Below, one piece after another: positions 50,402 through 59,409 of a stretch of DNA of 64,000 nt (positions within the stretch are counted from its first letter, which is position 1; each line of letters starts with the position of its first letter). Both the position numbers and the translations under genes were made by a program. The DNA is from SpSt-333 sp040751955. GTDB lineage: Bacteria; Bacteroidota; Ignavibacteria; UBA10030; UBA8401. The notes beneath the pieces were generated by a model. It worked only from the letters and a program-made list of their open reading frames with translations, had not been told where the DNA came from and ran no database searches. The DNA lies in the NCBI GenBank assembly GCA_040751955.1, contig JBFMFY010000011.1, forward strand, positions 1 to 64,000. Direction: 5' to 3'.

Positions 50402-52080
50402 TGAAGGGTGCAGTGTTCGTCCTGTGTCTGCTGATGGTTGAACTGTCTGCTCAGGAGAAAAAAGAGGCGACACAAAAAGATGTGGATGTGAAAGAGGAAG
50501 CGAAACCGCAAAAACCGGACGCTCCTCTTCCGAAGATCGACCTTCCTGAATTTGTCATTACCGGCAATGAAAAGATTAACCTGAACATCTCTTCGAAAGC
50601 TGTGGACGATGAAGACCGGTTGTTTGTGCCGGATAAGCCGACACCCGGCTTCCGCTCGCTGGAGGTTGACGGTGCAGTTGCGCAAAAGCAGGTCAAACAG
50701 TTCTCTCAAACCCCCGCAGCACTGAAGGGAAAATTTTTTTCCTCACTCGGATTCTATTTCACCCCCCAGCTCGATGCATGGTTCGGAGAGTACGATGAGA
50801 AAAATTCTATCATCGTGAACGGATATTATTCATCATCGGAAGGACATGTACCTGATGCCGGATGGTGGCGGGGAGGCGGAGGAGCGAAAGCGAGATACGT
50901 CATGCCCGACTCCTCATCGTTTCTGCCGTACATGCAATTGAACGGCGATGTTCGGTACGGACGTGAATCATACAGGGCGTACGGCTCAACCGCACCGGGA
51001 CGCGTACGCGACCTTACCGGATATGATTTTTCACTCGGCGCAGGATCACGATATGCGCTGCCGTACAAAACACTCAGCGGGTTCGATTACACGGGGAGAT
51101 TCGGATGGAGTCATTTTGCCGCGAACGATTCCGGCTCATCAAGTGAAACCGATTTTTTCCTCAACGGAGTTGCCACAACACGATTCATTGATGTTGCATT
51201 GCGGGGACAGGTCGAATACCGAACAACGGGGTACACATTCAATCTTCCGCGAGTGCAGTCAGGACAATGGTTCGTGTTGAAGGGAGAGGCGCAAACTCTC
51301 CTCGTTCCGTCGTTGTTATCCACGTTGACACTTCAACAACTGTTCTACCGCGGTAATGTTGGCGCCACCAGCGGACGGTTTTATCCTCAAATAGAATTGA
51401 AATATTTTATGACGGAAAGCGCCTCTATGTATGCCGGCTATGCCCCGACAGTTGAACGAAACACACTTGCCTCGTTGATCAAGCAAAACAGATATATGGA
51501 GTTCGATGCACGTCTCCTCCCATCGGATGTACAACTGGATCTGCATGCCGGTATGGAATTTTCTCCTTCCGATGATATAACGGTAAATGCCAAATATACT
51601 TATAAACGTATCGGTAACTACCCCACTTTTTTGGATACGGGTGGTGCAAAAGTGTGGGAAGTTACTTATCTTTCGGGCGTGCGCTCGAACAAACTGGATG
51701 TTTCCATATTGTATAAATTCAGTGAAAAGCAGAATATTACGGCGTATGTTTCAACCGAGGAATTGAAGCAGAAAGATTCGTCGGGAACGGTACCGCACAT
51801 ACCGTCCTTTTCTGTCGGGAGTGTGTATCACCACTTCTTTGATTTTGGTTTGCATGTTGAAGCGCTGGCAGAGTATGTTTCATCGCGGTACACAAATTTT
51901 GCCAACACAAATTCGAATGCAGGGTACATTTTCACAACCGTCAAAGGTGATATTGAATTGATGGAGCGGTTCCGCGGATATGCCGAGATACAGAATCTGT
52001 TGAATCAACATTATTTTATCTGGAACGGATACCGTGAACGGACGATCTACCTGACGTTCGGTATCAGTTATCATTGGTAA
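50401..52080 (+). CDS. Outer-membrane beta-barrel protein, TonB-linked
   Basis: The 559-residue product has a signal peptide (MKGAVFVLCLLMVELSAQ), a Lys/Glu-rich linker, then LPKIDLPEFVITGNEKINL, which resembles a TonB box, and about 450 residues of alternating amphipathic strands ending in the aromatic GISYHW typical of barrel assembly signals. It is shorter than most TonB-dependent receptors, and no clear plug domain is seen. ATG 50401 is preferred; the preceding GTG overlaps the TPR gene stop. The ligand is unknown. Confidence 0.75.
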   Translation: MKGAVFVLCLLMVELSAQEKKEATQKDVDVKEEAKPQKPDAPLPKIDLPEFVITGNEKINLNISSKAVDDEDRLFVPDKPTPGFRSLEVDGAVAQKQVKQFSQTPAALKGKFFSSLGFYFTPQLDAWFGEYDEKNSIIVNGYYSSSEGHVPDAGWWRGGGGAKARYVMPDSSSFLPYMQLNGDVRYGRESYRAYGSTAPGRVRDLTGYDFSLGAGSRYALPYKTLSGFDYTGRFGWSHFAANDSGSSSETDFFLNGVATTRFIDVALRGQVEYRTTGYTFNLPRVQSGQWFVLKGEAQTLLVPSLLSTLTLQQLFYRGNVGATSGRFYPQIELKYFMTESASMYAGYAPTVERNTLASLIKQNRYMEFDARLLPSDVQLDLHAGMEFSPSDDITVNAKYTYKRIGNYPTFLDTGGAKVWEVTYLSGVRSNKLDVSILYKFSEKQNITAYVSTEELKQKDSSGTVPHIPSFSVGSVYHHFFDFGLHVEALAEYVSSRYTNFANTNSNAGYIFTTVKGDIELMERFRGYAEIQNLLNQHYFIWNGYRERTIYLTFGISYHW

Positions 52081-52119
52081 CGATTTTTTTTTATTCACTA
52101 GTCAAAAGGAGAGATCACA

Positions 52120-52704
52120 ATGCCTAATCTGAATGTGAAAGGCGAAGCTCCAAGACCGTCGGCAGGCGGTTCGGGTGGCGGCGGTGGGATTCCCAAAGTT
52201 GTCATCATCATCATCGGCGCTATCGTCGTGCTTGGGGCAGCCGCATTCATTTTGAATACGACGGGTGTTGTGAAGTTGTGGGGAAAGAAAAAGGCGCAGC
52301 CGGTACTGGTGAACGTGCCGACGGAATCATTGCCGCCGGTAACGCAAGATACTGCAACCCAGGCTCCTGTTGAAGAACCGGTTGATGCCGTGTTGGAAGA
52401 GAATCTGACGAAACTGGAATCGAATGCGAAGCCTGTTTCATCGACGCCGACTCCGAAACGGATGGTCGTGACAGGTACGGGAATGTACACTGTCCAGATT
52501 TCTTCATGGCCCGAAGAAGCGAAAGCAAACAAACAGGCGCAGGTATTTTCCGATGCCGGGTTTGAAGCGTTCGTCGAACCGCTCGGAGGATACTACCGCG
52601 TCTGTATCGGCAGGTACGAAACAAAAGCTGCGGCAAAAGAGCAAATGCAGAAAATGGAGCATATGCTGGAATCGATGCCCATCGTCGCAAAGGTCGGAAA
52701 ATAA
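52120..52704 (+). CDS. SPOR-domain membrane protein
   Basis: This 194-residue protein has a Gly-rich N-terminus, one transmembrane helix (residues 25-45, IPKVVIIIIGAIVVLGAAAF), a proline-rich periplasmic spacer and a C-terminal SPOR domain (YTVQISSWPEEAKANKQAQV, then EPLGGYYRVCIGRYETKAAA). SPOR domains bind denuded peptidoglycan. Strong ribosome site AAAGGAGAG. It joins the barrel gene to exbB. Confidence 0.88.
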   Translation: MPNLNVKGEAPRPSAGGSGGGGGIPKVVIIIIGAIVVLGAAAFILNTTGVVKLWGKKKAQPVLVNVPTESLPPVTQDTATQAPVEEPVDAVLEENLTKLESNAKPVSSTPTPKRMVVTGTGMYTVQISSWPEEAKANKQAQVFSDAGFEAFVEPLGGYYRVCIGRYETKAAAKEQMQKMEHMLESMPIVAKVGK

Positions 52705-52723
52705 TCTTTAAAGGAAGCAACAA

Positions 52724-53446
52724 ATGAACGTGTTAGAACTGTTCCTGAAGGGGGGAATGGTGATGTGGCCGATCCTTGTCTGTTCGCTCATCACCGTCGC
52801 CGTCATCGTCGAAAAATATATCCTGCTCATGCAATCGAAAGTGGATCCGAAGCAATTGATGACGAAGATTCGCAGCGCACTCTCGCGCAATGATATGGCA
52901 AGCGCCGTTGATGCATGCAACAAGGTGAAAGCGCCGGTGGCGAACATCCTGAAACATGGCGTGCTCAACTATAAATACGGAGCGCAGGCGGTGAAGGAAG
53001 CGGTTGAACTTGCAGGAAAAGAAGAAATATTCCATCTTGAAAAACGTCTCTCCGTTCTTGCCAACATGGCGGGTGTTGCGCCGATGCTCGGATTTCTCGG
53101 CACCGTTACCGGTATGATCGCCGCGTTCCAGACAATCGAAAGCCTTGGCGGCAATGTGAATCCCAGCGTGCTGGCGGGAGGAATATGGGAAGCAATGCTG
53201 ACAACGGCATTCGGTCTTCTCGTCGGTATTCCTGCGCTCTATTTCTACAATTTCTTTGTGGCGAAAGTGAACCGGTTTGTTTTCGAGATCGAAAACAGCG
53301 CTGAAGAATTCCTGAATCTGATCAAGACGGGTCAGATTGACGATGAAGGGACTGCATCGGCAAATCCGAAACAGGAAAAGAAAAAAGGACCTACACGCAC
53401 CGTGTTTGCAGACGACGATTTCTTTGAACCGAAGAGTGACGAGTGA
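52724..53446 (+). CDS. exbB: MotA/TolQ/ExbB proton channel protein
   Basis: This 240-residue inner-membrane protein has three helices: MVMWPILVCSLITVAVIVEKY at the N-terminus, and the conserved pair GVAPMLGFLGTVTGMIAAFQ and GIWEAMLTTAFGLLVGIPAL. A charged C-terminal tail follows. With ExbD it turns proton flow into movement of TonB. Its TGA overlaps the exbD ATG. Confidence 0.93.
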   Translation: MNVLELFLKGGMVMWPILVCSLITVAVIVEKYILLMQSKVDPKQLMTKIRSALSRNDMASAVDACNKVKAPVANILKHGVLNYKYGAQAVKEAVELAGKEEIFHLEKRLSVLANMAGVAPMLGFLGTVTGMIAAFQTIESLGGNVNPSVLAGGIWEAMLTTAFGLLVGIPALYFYNFFVAKVNRFVFEIENSAEEFLNLIKTGQIDDEGTASANPKQEKKKGPTRTVFADDDFFEPKSDE

Positions 53447-53850
53447 TGAAATTCGTGCGGTCACATAAAATCGAACCGAATTTTAACTACGCATCATTGA
53501 CGGATATCGTGCTGCAGCTGCTGATCTTTTTCCTCCTTTCATCCTCGTTCGTTTCATCGCCGGGCATCAAGGTTGCGCTGCCGAAAGCGCAGGCATCGGA
53601 GATCCAGGCGGACCGTCAGACTGTTATCACCATTACACACGGCGGAAAATTATATTTGAATTCAGACGAAGTAACCACCGCGACACTTGCACAACGATTG
53701 ATTCCTGTTCTAGATAAAGACCGGAGCCAGGTGGTCATCATCCGTGCCGATCAGGAAGTCTCCCTGCAAAAAGCGGTCGAAGTGATTGATATCGCCAAAG
53801 GGGTCGGCGCCCAGAAATTTATGATTGCCACCGAACCGGTAGATGAGTAA
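53446..53850 (+). CDS. exbD: ExbD/TolR biopolymer transport protein
   Basis: This 134-residue protein has a single N-terminal helix with the proton-channel Asp (NYASLTDIVLQLLIFFLLSS) and a periplasmic ExbD/TolR domain (IKVALPKAQASEIQADRQTV, then VIIRADQEVSLQKAVEVIDI). It is coupled to exbB (TGATG overlap). Confidence 0.93.
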   Translation: MKFVRSHKIEPNFNYASLTDIVLQLLIFFLLSSSFVSSPGIKVALPKAQASEIQADRQTVITITHGGKLYLNSDEVTTATLAQRLIPVLDKDRSQVVIIRADQEVSLQKAVEVIDIAKGVGAQKFMIATEPVDE

Positions 53851-53855
53851 AGAAA

Positions 53856-53887
53856 GATGTCTGACACCTCAAAAGGAGTCTGACATC
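53856..53887. repeat. GATGTCTGACACC-type palindromic repeat between exbD and tonB
   Basis: GATGTCTGACACCTC-AAAA-GGAGTCTGACATC forms an imperfect hairpin. It belongs to the same family as the hairpin at 31735-31775 (AGATGTCAG...CTGACATCT). No T-run follows. Confidence 0.6.
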
Positions 53888-53900
53888 CCCACAAAAACCC

Positions 53901-54680
53901 ATGGTACGAACATCACGAGAATTTCAAACCGGCTGGACCGTTTCCATCATCCTTCACGCATTGTTTGCGGTGCTGATGATGTTCATGACCATCCGGCAGT
54001 ACATACCCGAGCCGCAATTCGTGGAGATGACATGGGGCTCGCTCACGTCGCACAATTCGCCTATTCCTGAGATCCCGACGACAGAACAGGCTACACGACA
54101 AAGCAATGTGGTTGAAGGTTCGACGAATGAATCGATGAATCTTCCCAACAGAAAATTCCTCGACCTTCCGGATGAGGTGATCTCACTGCGGGATAAAAAG
54201 AAAGAGGTCACGGCGGAGAATCCCGTAACAACAAGCCGCGCAGGAAAGATCTCGTCTAATGAGCAGCGTTCGAGTACCGTTTCCAGCGGATTCGGTACGA
54301 CCGACAATGCGCTCGGCAAATCGACCAGCCGTTCCAACGCGCAGGTAGCACTGCCGTTTGGTGCAGGAGCAGATGCAGGTGGATTGGGAAACAATATCTC
54401 GATGGTGGTGCAGTGGGCGGGAGGAGGAAACAGGAAACTGCTCACTGGTGACATGCCGGCGTATCCTCCGAATGTCAACATCTCTGCTCAGATCAAACTA
54501 AAAGTGATCGTCCTTCCCGACGGCACAGTCAAGTCCGCTGCCCCCGCGCAAAAGGGGGACACGCGGTTGGAAAATGCCGCCCTCTCCAAAGTGAAACTCT
54601 GGCAATTCGAACCGCTCCTCAGTGCACAGCCGCAGATCGAACAGATCTGCACGGTGACGTTCAATTTTACGTTGAAGTAA
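53901..54680 (+). CDS. tonB: TonB-like energy transducer
   Basis: This 259-residue protein has an N-terminal transmembrane helix (WTVSIILHALFAVLMMFMTI), a long low-complexity Ser/Thr-rich spacer (about residues 50-175) and a C-terminal TonB/TolA-like domain (AQIKLKVIVLPDGTVKSAAP, then KVKLWQFEP). It spans the periplasm from ExbBD to an outer-membrane partner, probably the barrel encoded at 50401. The spacer is not the usual Pro-Lys type. Confidence 0.88.
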   Translation: MVRTSREFQTGWTVSIILHALFAVLMMFMTIRQYIPEPQFVEMTWGSLTSHNSPIPEIPTTEQATRQSNVVEGSTNESMNLPNRKFLDLPDEVISLRDKKKEVTAENPVTTSRAGKISSNEQRSSTVSSGFGTTDNALGKSTSRSNAQVALPFGAGADAGGLGNNISMVVQWAGGGNRKLLTGDMPAYPPNVNISAQIKLKVIVLPDGTVKSAAPAQKGDTRLENAALSKVKLWQFEPLLSAQPQIEQICTVTFNFTLK

Positions 54681-54746
54681 GAAACAATTCTTTTTTCCAT
54701 TTAATCAACGGATGAAGTTTCGCCGAATTTTTTGTATTCTGTCGGT

Positions 54747-57032
54747 ATGACAAGCGTGTTGGCAGCATATTTCAAAACCACCAGAGTGCAGATTGCGGCG
54801 CTGCTCTACTTCCTCATTGCGGGTGCGTTGACGCAAGTGCCTCTCTTCAATTACCTCGGATACGAATTCTCTGCAGTCATGACGATTCCGACCGCTCTTA
54901 TCAGCGGGATGCTGACGCTCCTGTTTGTACGCGAGCATCGGGTGAAACCTCTCACGCGCAGGACGTGGATGTACGTGATCATCGATTACATCCATGTCAA
55001 TTTTCTGCTGCTCCTGATCCCCCTCATCGTCATCACGCTCAATGCGTTTGCCGTAAAAAATTGCGCATATACAAAAGGACTCGCGTACTACCTTCTGCTG
55101 CCGATTGTTACGATGATCTTTTCTGTCTCACTCGCACTGGTGATCGGGTCGTTCTTCCGATGGAGCAAGACGGTTTTCGTACTTGCGATCGTTGGTTTGT
55201 TATCTCATATCATAGCCATCACTTATTTCCAGCCGCAGCTCTTTACCTATAATTTCATCCTCGGATATTTTCCCGGCATCACGTACGATGAAACGGTTGG
55301 CGATATGACAACCTTGATCGTGTACCGCCAATTCACTCTGATCGCATCACTGTTGTTGATCATGGTTTTTGTTGTCGGTTTGAGTGTTGTGGCTCCGTAC
55401 GAATCGTTGTTGAAAAATATCTCGTTATTGAAGACAACAATCCGTCAGCACAAAGTGTTGTGGTCCTGTATCGCCGTTGCGGTGTTGACGCTGACCGCAG
55501 GGCATCTCTATCGGTCGAAGATTGGCATCGAACATTCTGCCGATGACATTCGTCGCGCGCTCGGACGAAGATCGGAATCGGAGCATTTTATTTTCTATTA
55601 TGCAGCGAGCGATTATTCGATGCCGGAGATGATACGACTGAAGGGAGAGGCGGAATATCATTACCGTACGGCGGCTGCGAGACTGGAAATTGAAAGCAGC
55701 CGCCAAAAAAAGATCGAAGTGTATCTCTATTCGACATCTTCGATCAAGCAGCACTATATCGGCACGGCAAACACAAACATCGCAAAGCCTTGGAAACGGG
55801 AGATCCATTTAACGAGCGCAACGTTCGACGGATCGTTCCGACACGAGTTGATCCACATTCTCGCCGCGGAATTCGGCTTTCCGGTCATTCGTGCCAGCAC
55901 TCGCATGGCAATGAATGAGGGGCTTGCGGTTGCTGTAGATTGGGAGCCGGGATTATTCACGCCGCATCAGTACGCGGCAGCGTTGATGCGAGAACAATCG
56001 CTGGAGAATGTTGCGTCGATGTTTTCGCTGACCGGATTTGCCGTTCAATCAAGTTCCTATGCGTATCTTGTTACCGGTTCTTTTTGCAGGTATCTTATAG
56101 ATAGGTTCGGCATCGAACGGGTGAAACGTGCTTTCCCCAACGGAAGTTTTCTTCTCTCCTTCGGGGAAAATCTGGAGAGCTTGGTGAAAGACTGGAAAGT
56201 GTTTTTGAAGACGGTTGATGCGACTGAAATTCCGCCAAAGACTGTGAAGGCATATTTTTTTAGTCCTTCGATTTTCTACAAAACGTGCGCTCGGGAAGTA
56301 TCTGAAAAGAATCAGCGGGGTGTGCAGGCGCTGCGAGTAAGGGATTATGGATCGGCGGAGATGGAATTCACAGCATCCTACGACGATGCACCGACTGCGT
56401 ATGCACTGCGAGGGATCATGCAATCATCTATCGCGCAAAAGAAGTATCGCGAGGCGATCGCGAAATTTGACGATCTGCCGGAGTCATCGCTGCTGAGGAA
56501 CAATCCTTCATTGCTGTTCCTGCTTGCCGATGCGTACTGTATCCACGGCAATACGGAGAAAGCTCTCAGACTGTACTCCGAGATTGCGCAGATGAATTTC
56601 AGCGTCGGTTTCATCGAAGCGGCGATCCTGCGCCTGCAGTTGATCGGCGAACATAGGGAACCGGATGTTGTGCGCCTGTTGTATTATTCTGCCATGGAGG
56701 ATTCTGCTAAGGTGCTGTTCTTGAAAGATGCATTGCAAGTCCGTACGGAGTCCATTGCTCTCAGTTACATCCTTGGTACGATCTTGTGGAGGATGGAGAA
56801 AGAGGATGAAGCATTGGAATATTTCCATCGTGTTCTCGCGCGTGTTGAAGATGACGATGAACTGAGATACTTTGCCGCAACATCTGCTGCCGAGATTGAA
56901 TATCGGCTAGGCAACTACGAACGAGCGAAGCACCATTACTGGACTGCAAAGAATGCCGTGTTGACGGCATCGCTCGACGAATATTTGAACGAACGGATTG
57001 AAGTATGCAACGCTGTCTCATTATCGGATTGA
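54747..57032 (+). CDS. Polytopic membrane metallopeptidase (peptidase MA-like) with TPR tail
   Basis: The product is about 761 residues. The first 260 hold around six transmembrane helices. A zinc-peptidase domain follows, with HELIH in SFRHELIHILAAEFG (about residues 366-370) and downstream MNEGLAVAVDWE supplying a likely third ligand. The C-terminal 250 residues carry TPR-like repeats (DAYCIHGNTEKALRLYSEIA; EDEALEYFHRVLARVEDDDE). A frame open to a TTG at 54732 exists, but ATG 54747 is preferred. The substrate is unknown. It overlaps the next gene by 28 bp. Confidence 0.8.
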   Translation: MTSVLAAYFKTTRVQIAALLYFLIAGALTQVPLFNYLGYEFSAVMTIPTALISGMLTLLFVREHRVKPLTRRTWMYVIIDYIHVNFLLLLIPLIVITLNAFAVKNCAYTKGLAYYLLLPIVTMIFSVSLALVIGSFFRWSKTVFVLAIVGLLSHIIAITYFQPQLFTYNFILGYFPGITYDETVGDMTTLIVYRQFTLIASLLLIMVFVVGLSVVAPYESLLKNISLLKTTIRQHKVLWSCIAVAVLTLTAGHLYRSKIGIEHSADDIRRALGRRSESEHFIFYYAASDYSMPEMIRLKGEAEYHYRTAAARLEIESSRQKKIEVYLYSTSSIKQHYIGTANTNIAKPWKREIHLTSATFDGSFRHELIHILAAEFGFPVIRASTRMAMNEGLAVAVDWEPGLFTPHQYAAALMREQSLENVASMFSLTGFAVQSSSYAYLVTGSFCRYLIDRFGIERVKRAFPNGSFLLSFGENLESLVKDWKVFLKTVDATEIPPKTVKAYFFSPSIFYKTCAREVSEKNQRGVQALRVRDYGSAEMEFTASYDDAPTAYALRGIMQSSIAQKKYREAIAKFDDLPESSLLRNNPSLLFLLADAYCIHGNTEKALRLYSEIAQMNFSVGFIEAAILRLQLIGEHREPDVVRLLYYSAMEDSAKVLFLKDALQVRTESIALSYILGTILWRMEKEDEALEYFHRVLARVEDDDELRYFAATSAAEIEYRLGNYERAKHHYWTAKNAVLTASLDEYLNERIEVCNAVSLSD

Positions 57033-58384
57033 TCATCGCTGCTTTGTCACTGGTGAGCGGCTGCGCGTCCGGCGATGCAGCGGTGATGGAATGTTATTCC
57101 ACGCAGCAATTCACACGGCTTGTTGCACCGGCATTTTCGTGGTACGTAATGAATGTTGCGGCGTCGGAGAAAAGCCGGATTGACCTGTACATGCAGATGC
57201 CGTATAAGAAGATCCGGTTCCAAAAAGATGGATCGGCATACAACGCATCGTACAGTTACACTTTCCTCATCCGCGATGAGAACAAAGAGATCGTCCAGTC
57301 GAAAGAGATCGATCGTTCGGTGACGGTCGGGTCGTATGAAGAGAGCGTCTCATTGCGTTTCGATCCCTTTCTGCAAACATTTGTGCTGGCGCCGGGAACA
57401 TACACGCTAGAGATCCGATGCAGGGATAATCTTTCGCAACTGGTCTTCAGAACATTCACCCCGCTTGAAGCGAAGAATTTTCAGGCTTCCATTCCCACAG
57501 CCAGTACTGTATTACTGCTTGATACCGTTTCTCAACATGAGAAAGGATTTTCATTGCGGCCGATTCTTCCGGACAATATCTCGTTCCTCACAGGTTCCTT
57601 GGGAACATTTCAGGAGATATACAACATTCACGCAGGAGATACGCTGACAATTGTGACACAGTACAGCAGTGTGAAGAACGACGGTGCCGATGACAATTTC
57701 ACATATTTGATGCCTCCGTACAAAATCAATCATCCGGAATGTAAAGAAGCAGAGAGTGTCCCATATTTTTCAACTGATTCCACGTTTGTCGCATCGAGAG
57801 ACGGAAATGTGCAATTCATTCAATCGTTCCCACCACCGCAGACCGGATATTCGATCTTTCAAAGAACGGCGATCGTCCGAACAGCATTCCGTATCGATAC
57901 GGTAAAGAGTAACTTTCCACTCTACCGAAGAGATCCACAGTACAAGATCCTTCCATCAGGCGATGAGATTTTGTTTGCTCTCCGTTATATCACAAAGAAT
58001 GAGGAGTATGATTCGTTGATGCGTTCAGATCAAACTGATCTTGAATCACGATTGGCTCACTTCTGGAACGCGCACGGCGGCAGTCAGCGCCGGCACGATT
58101 TTGAAACAAGGGTGTTGGAAGCAAACCGATTGTTCACCTCATGTGTTGATGGGAGCAGGACTCCGATGGGAGTCATCTTTATCATCTGTGGAGTGCCAGA
58201 TTACATTGAATGTCGCGGTTTCTACACAGAGAATTGGTACTACACAGCCGGTGAACGTACATACACAGTCCAATTCCGTGAAGTAACGAGGAGTGACAAT
58301 CATTCATACTACGAACTGACGCCGTTCTCCATCAACGATTCATTCTGGCAGTATCAGGTTGACAGGTGGAGGAGAAAAAATTAG
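57005..58384 (+). CDS. GWxTD-domain lipoprotein
   Basis: This 459-residue lipoprotein (signal MQRCLIIGLIIAALSLVSGC with lipobox Cys) has beta-rich middle segments and a C-terminal GWxTD-type region: LRYITKNEEYDSLMRSD...HFWNAHGG and GVIFIICGVPDYIECRGFYT. The family is typical of FCB and related bacteria; its function is unknown. The start lies inside the metallopeptidase gene (28-bp overlap), so the two are translated together. Confidence 0.85.
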   Translation: MQRCLIIGLIIAALSLVSGCASGDAAVMECYSTQQFTRLVAPAFSWYVMNVAASEKSRIDLYMQMPYKKIRFQKDGSAYNASYSYTFLIRDENKEIVQSKEIDRSVTVGSYEESVSLRFDPFLQTFVLAPGTYTLEIRCRDNLSQLVFRTFTPLEAKNFQASIPTASTVLLLDTVSQHEKGFSLRPILPDNISFLTGSLGTFQEIYNIHAGDTLTIVTQYSSVKNDGADDNFTYLMPPYKINHPECKEAESVPYFSTDSTFVASRDGNVQFIQSFPPPQTGYSIFQRTAIVRTAFRIDTVKSNFPLYRRDPQYKILPSGDEILFALRYITKNEEYDSLMRSDQTDLESRLAHFWNAHGGSQRRHDFETRVLEANRLFTSCVDGSRTPMGVIFIICGVPDYIECRGFYTENWYYTAGERTYTVQFREVTRSDNHSYYELTPFSINDSFWQYQVDRWRRKN

Positions 58385-59409
58385 TGTTCAAACGCATTCT
58401 TCTCACCAGGATGAAGTATATCGGCGATGTTGTCCTTACAACGCCGGTCATTCACACCTTGCGTGATGTGTTTCCCGAAGCGCACATTGCATACCTTGGC
58501 GACGCCAAAGCGGTGTCGCTCCTCGAACAGAATCCTTACCTGAATGAAATCATTCCGTTCGATTTTTCGAAAGATTCTTTTTTGTATCAATTGAAGATGT
58601 ACAAAAAAATGTTCGCGGCGAAGTACGACCTGACAATTGACCTCTATAGTAATCCTCGCAGCGCATTGATGACATTCGCCACCCGTGCAAACGTTCGTAT
58701 CGGTGGTGATTCATCTGGAAGGGGAAAACTGTACACGATCCGGATCAAAGATGACGGGACACTGAAATCGGCGATTGAGTATCACTACCAATCGCTCGCA
58801 CCGTTGGGAATACGACCAAAATATTACGATACGGAAATATTCCTGACCGCTCGGGAGCGGAATGATGCATTCTCGTTGATGATGTCGCTCGGTATCGATC
58901 CTTCAAAAAAAATCATCGCAATTCATCCCGGCGCAACATGGCAAAATAAAATATGGCTGAAAGAGAACTTTGCCGCATTGATTTCCCGCCTTGTTTCCGA
59001 TACTGATATCAATATCCTGCTCAGTCCCGGTCCGAAAGATGGTGAACTGATGACATACCTTCAACAGGATTTCCGGAACAGGGTATTCACGCTTCCGCTT
59101 TTGCCGGTACGGAAACTTGCGGCAGTATTGTCGCAGTGCACAGTCTTTGTCTCCAACGACTGCGGTCCGATGCACATCGGCGTTGCGGTCGGCGCAAAGA
59201 CGATCGGCATTTTCGGTCCCGAACCGATTGAAATCTGGTTTCCGTACGACCGGTCGAAGGGGCATATCCCGCTCTTCAAAAAATTGCACTGCTCTCCCTG
59301 CCGCACAACACGATGCCTTCGCGATGCCGCCGGCTATCTGGAATGTATGCGATTGATAACGGTGGATGAAGTATTTTCCCTGGTCATTGAACGGCTGCAC
59401 TGGCGATGA
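58384..59409 (+). CDS. Glycosyltransferase family 9 (LPS heptosyltransferase-like)
   Basis: This 341-residue cytoplasmic GT-B enzyme (MFKRILLTRMKYIGDVVLTT, IHPGATWQNKIW, SNDCGPMHIGVAVGAKTIGIFGP by parts) resembles ADP-heptose:LPS heptosyltransferases. It would add a heptose or related sugar to the lipopolysaccharide core. GTG 58384 is preferred because GGAGGAG sits 9 bp upstream and it overlaps the preceding TAG; an in-frame GTG at 58366 would bury the ribosome site. The TGA overlaps recD2. Confidence 0.9.
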   Translation: MFKRILLTRMKYIGDVVLTTPVIHTLRDVFPEAHIAYLGDAKAVSLLEQNPYLNEIIPFDFSKDSFLYQLKMYKKMFAAKYDLTIDLYSNPRSALMTFATRANVRIGGDSSGRGKLYTIRIKDDGTLKSAIEYHYQSLAPLGIRPKYYDTEIFLTARERNDAFSLMMSLGIDPSKKIIAIHPGATWQNKIWLKENFAALISRLVSDTDINILLSPGPKDGELMTYLQQDFRNRVFTLPLLPVRKLAAVLSQCTVFVSNDCGPMHIGVAVGAKTIGIFGPEPIEIWFPYDRSKGHIPLFKKLHCSPCRTTRCLRDAAGYLECMRLITVDEVFSLVIERLHWR

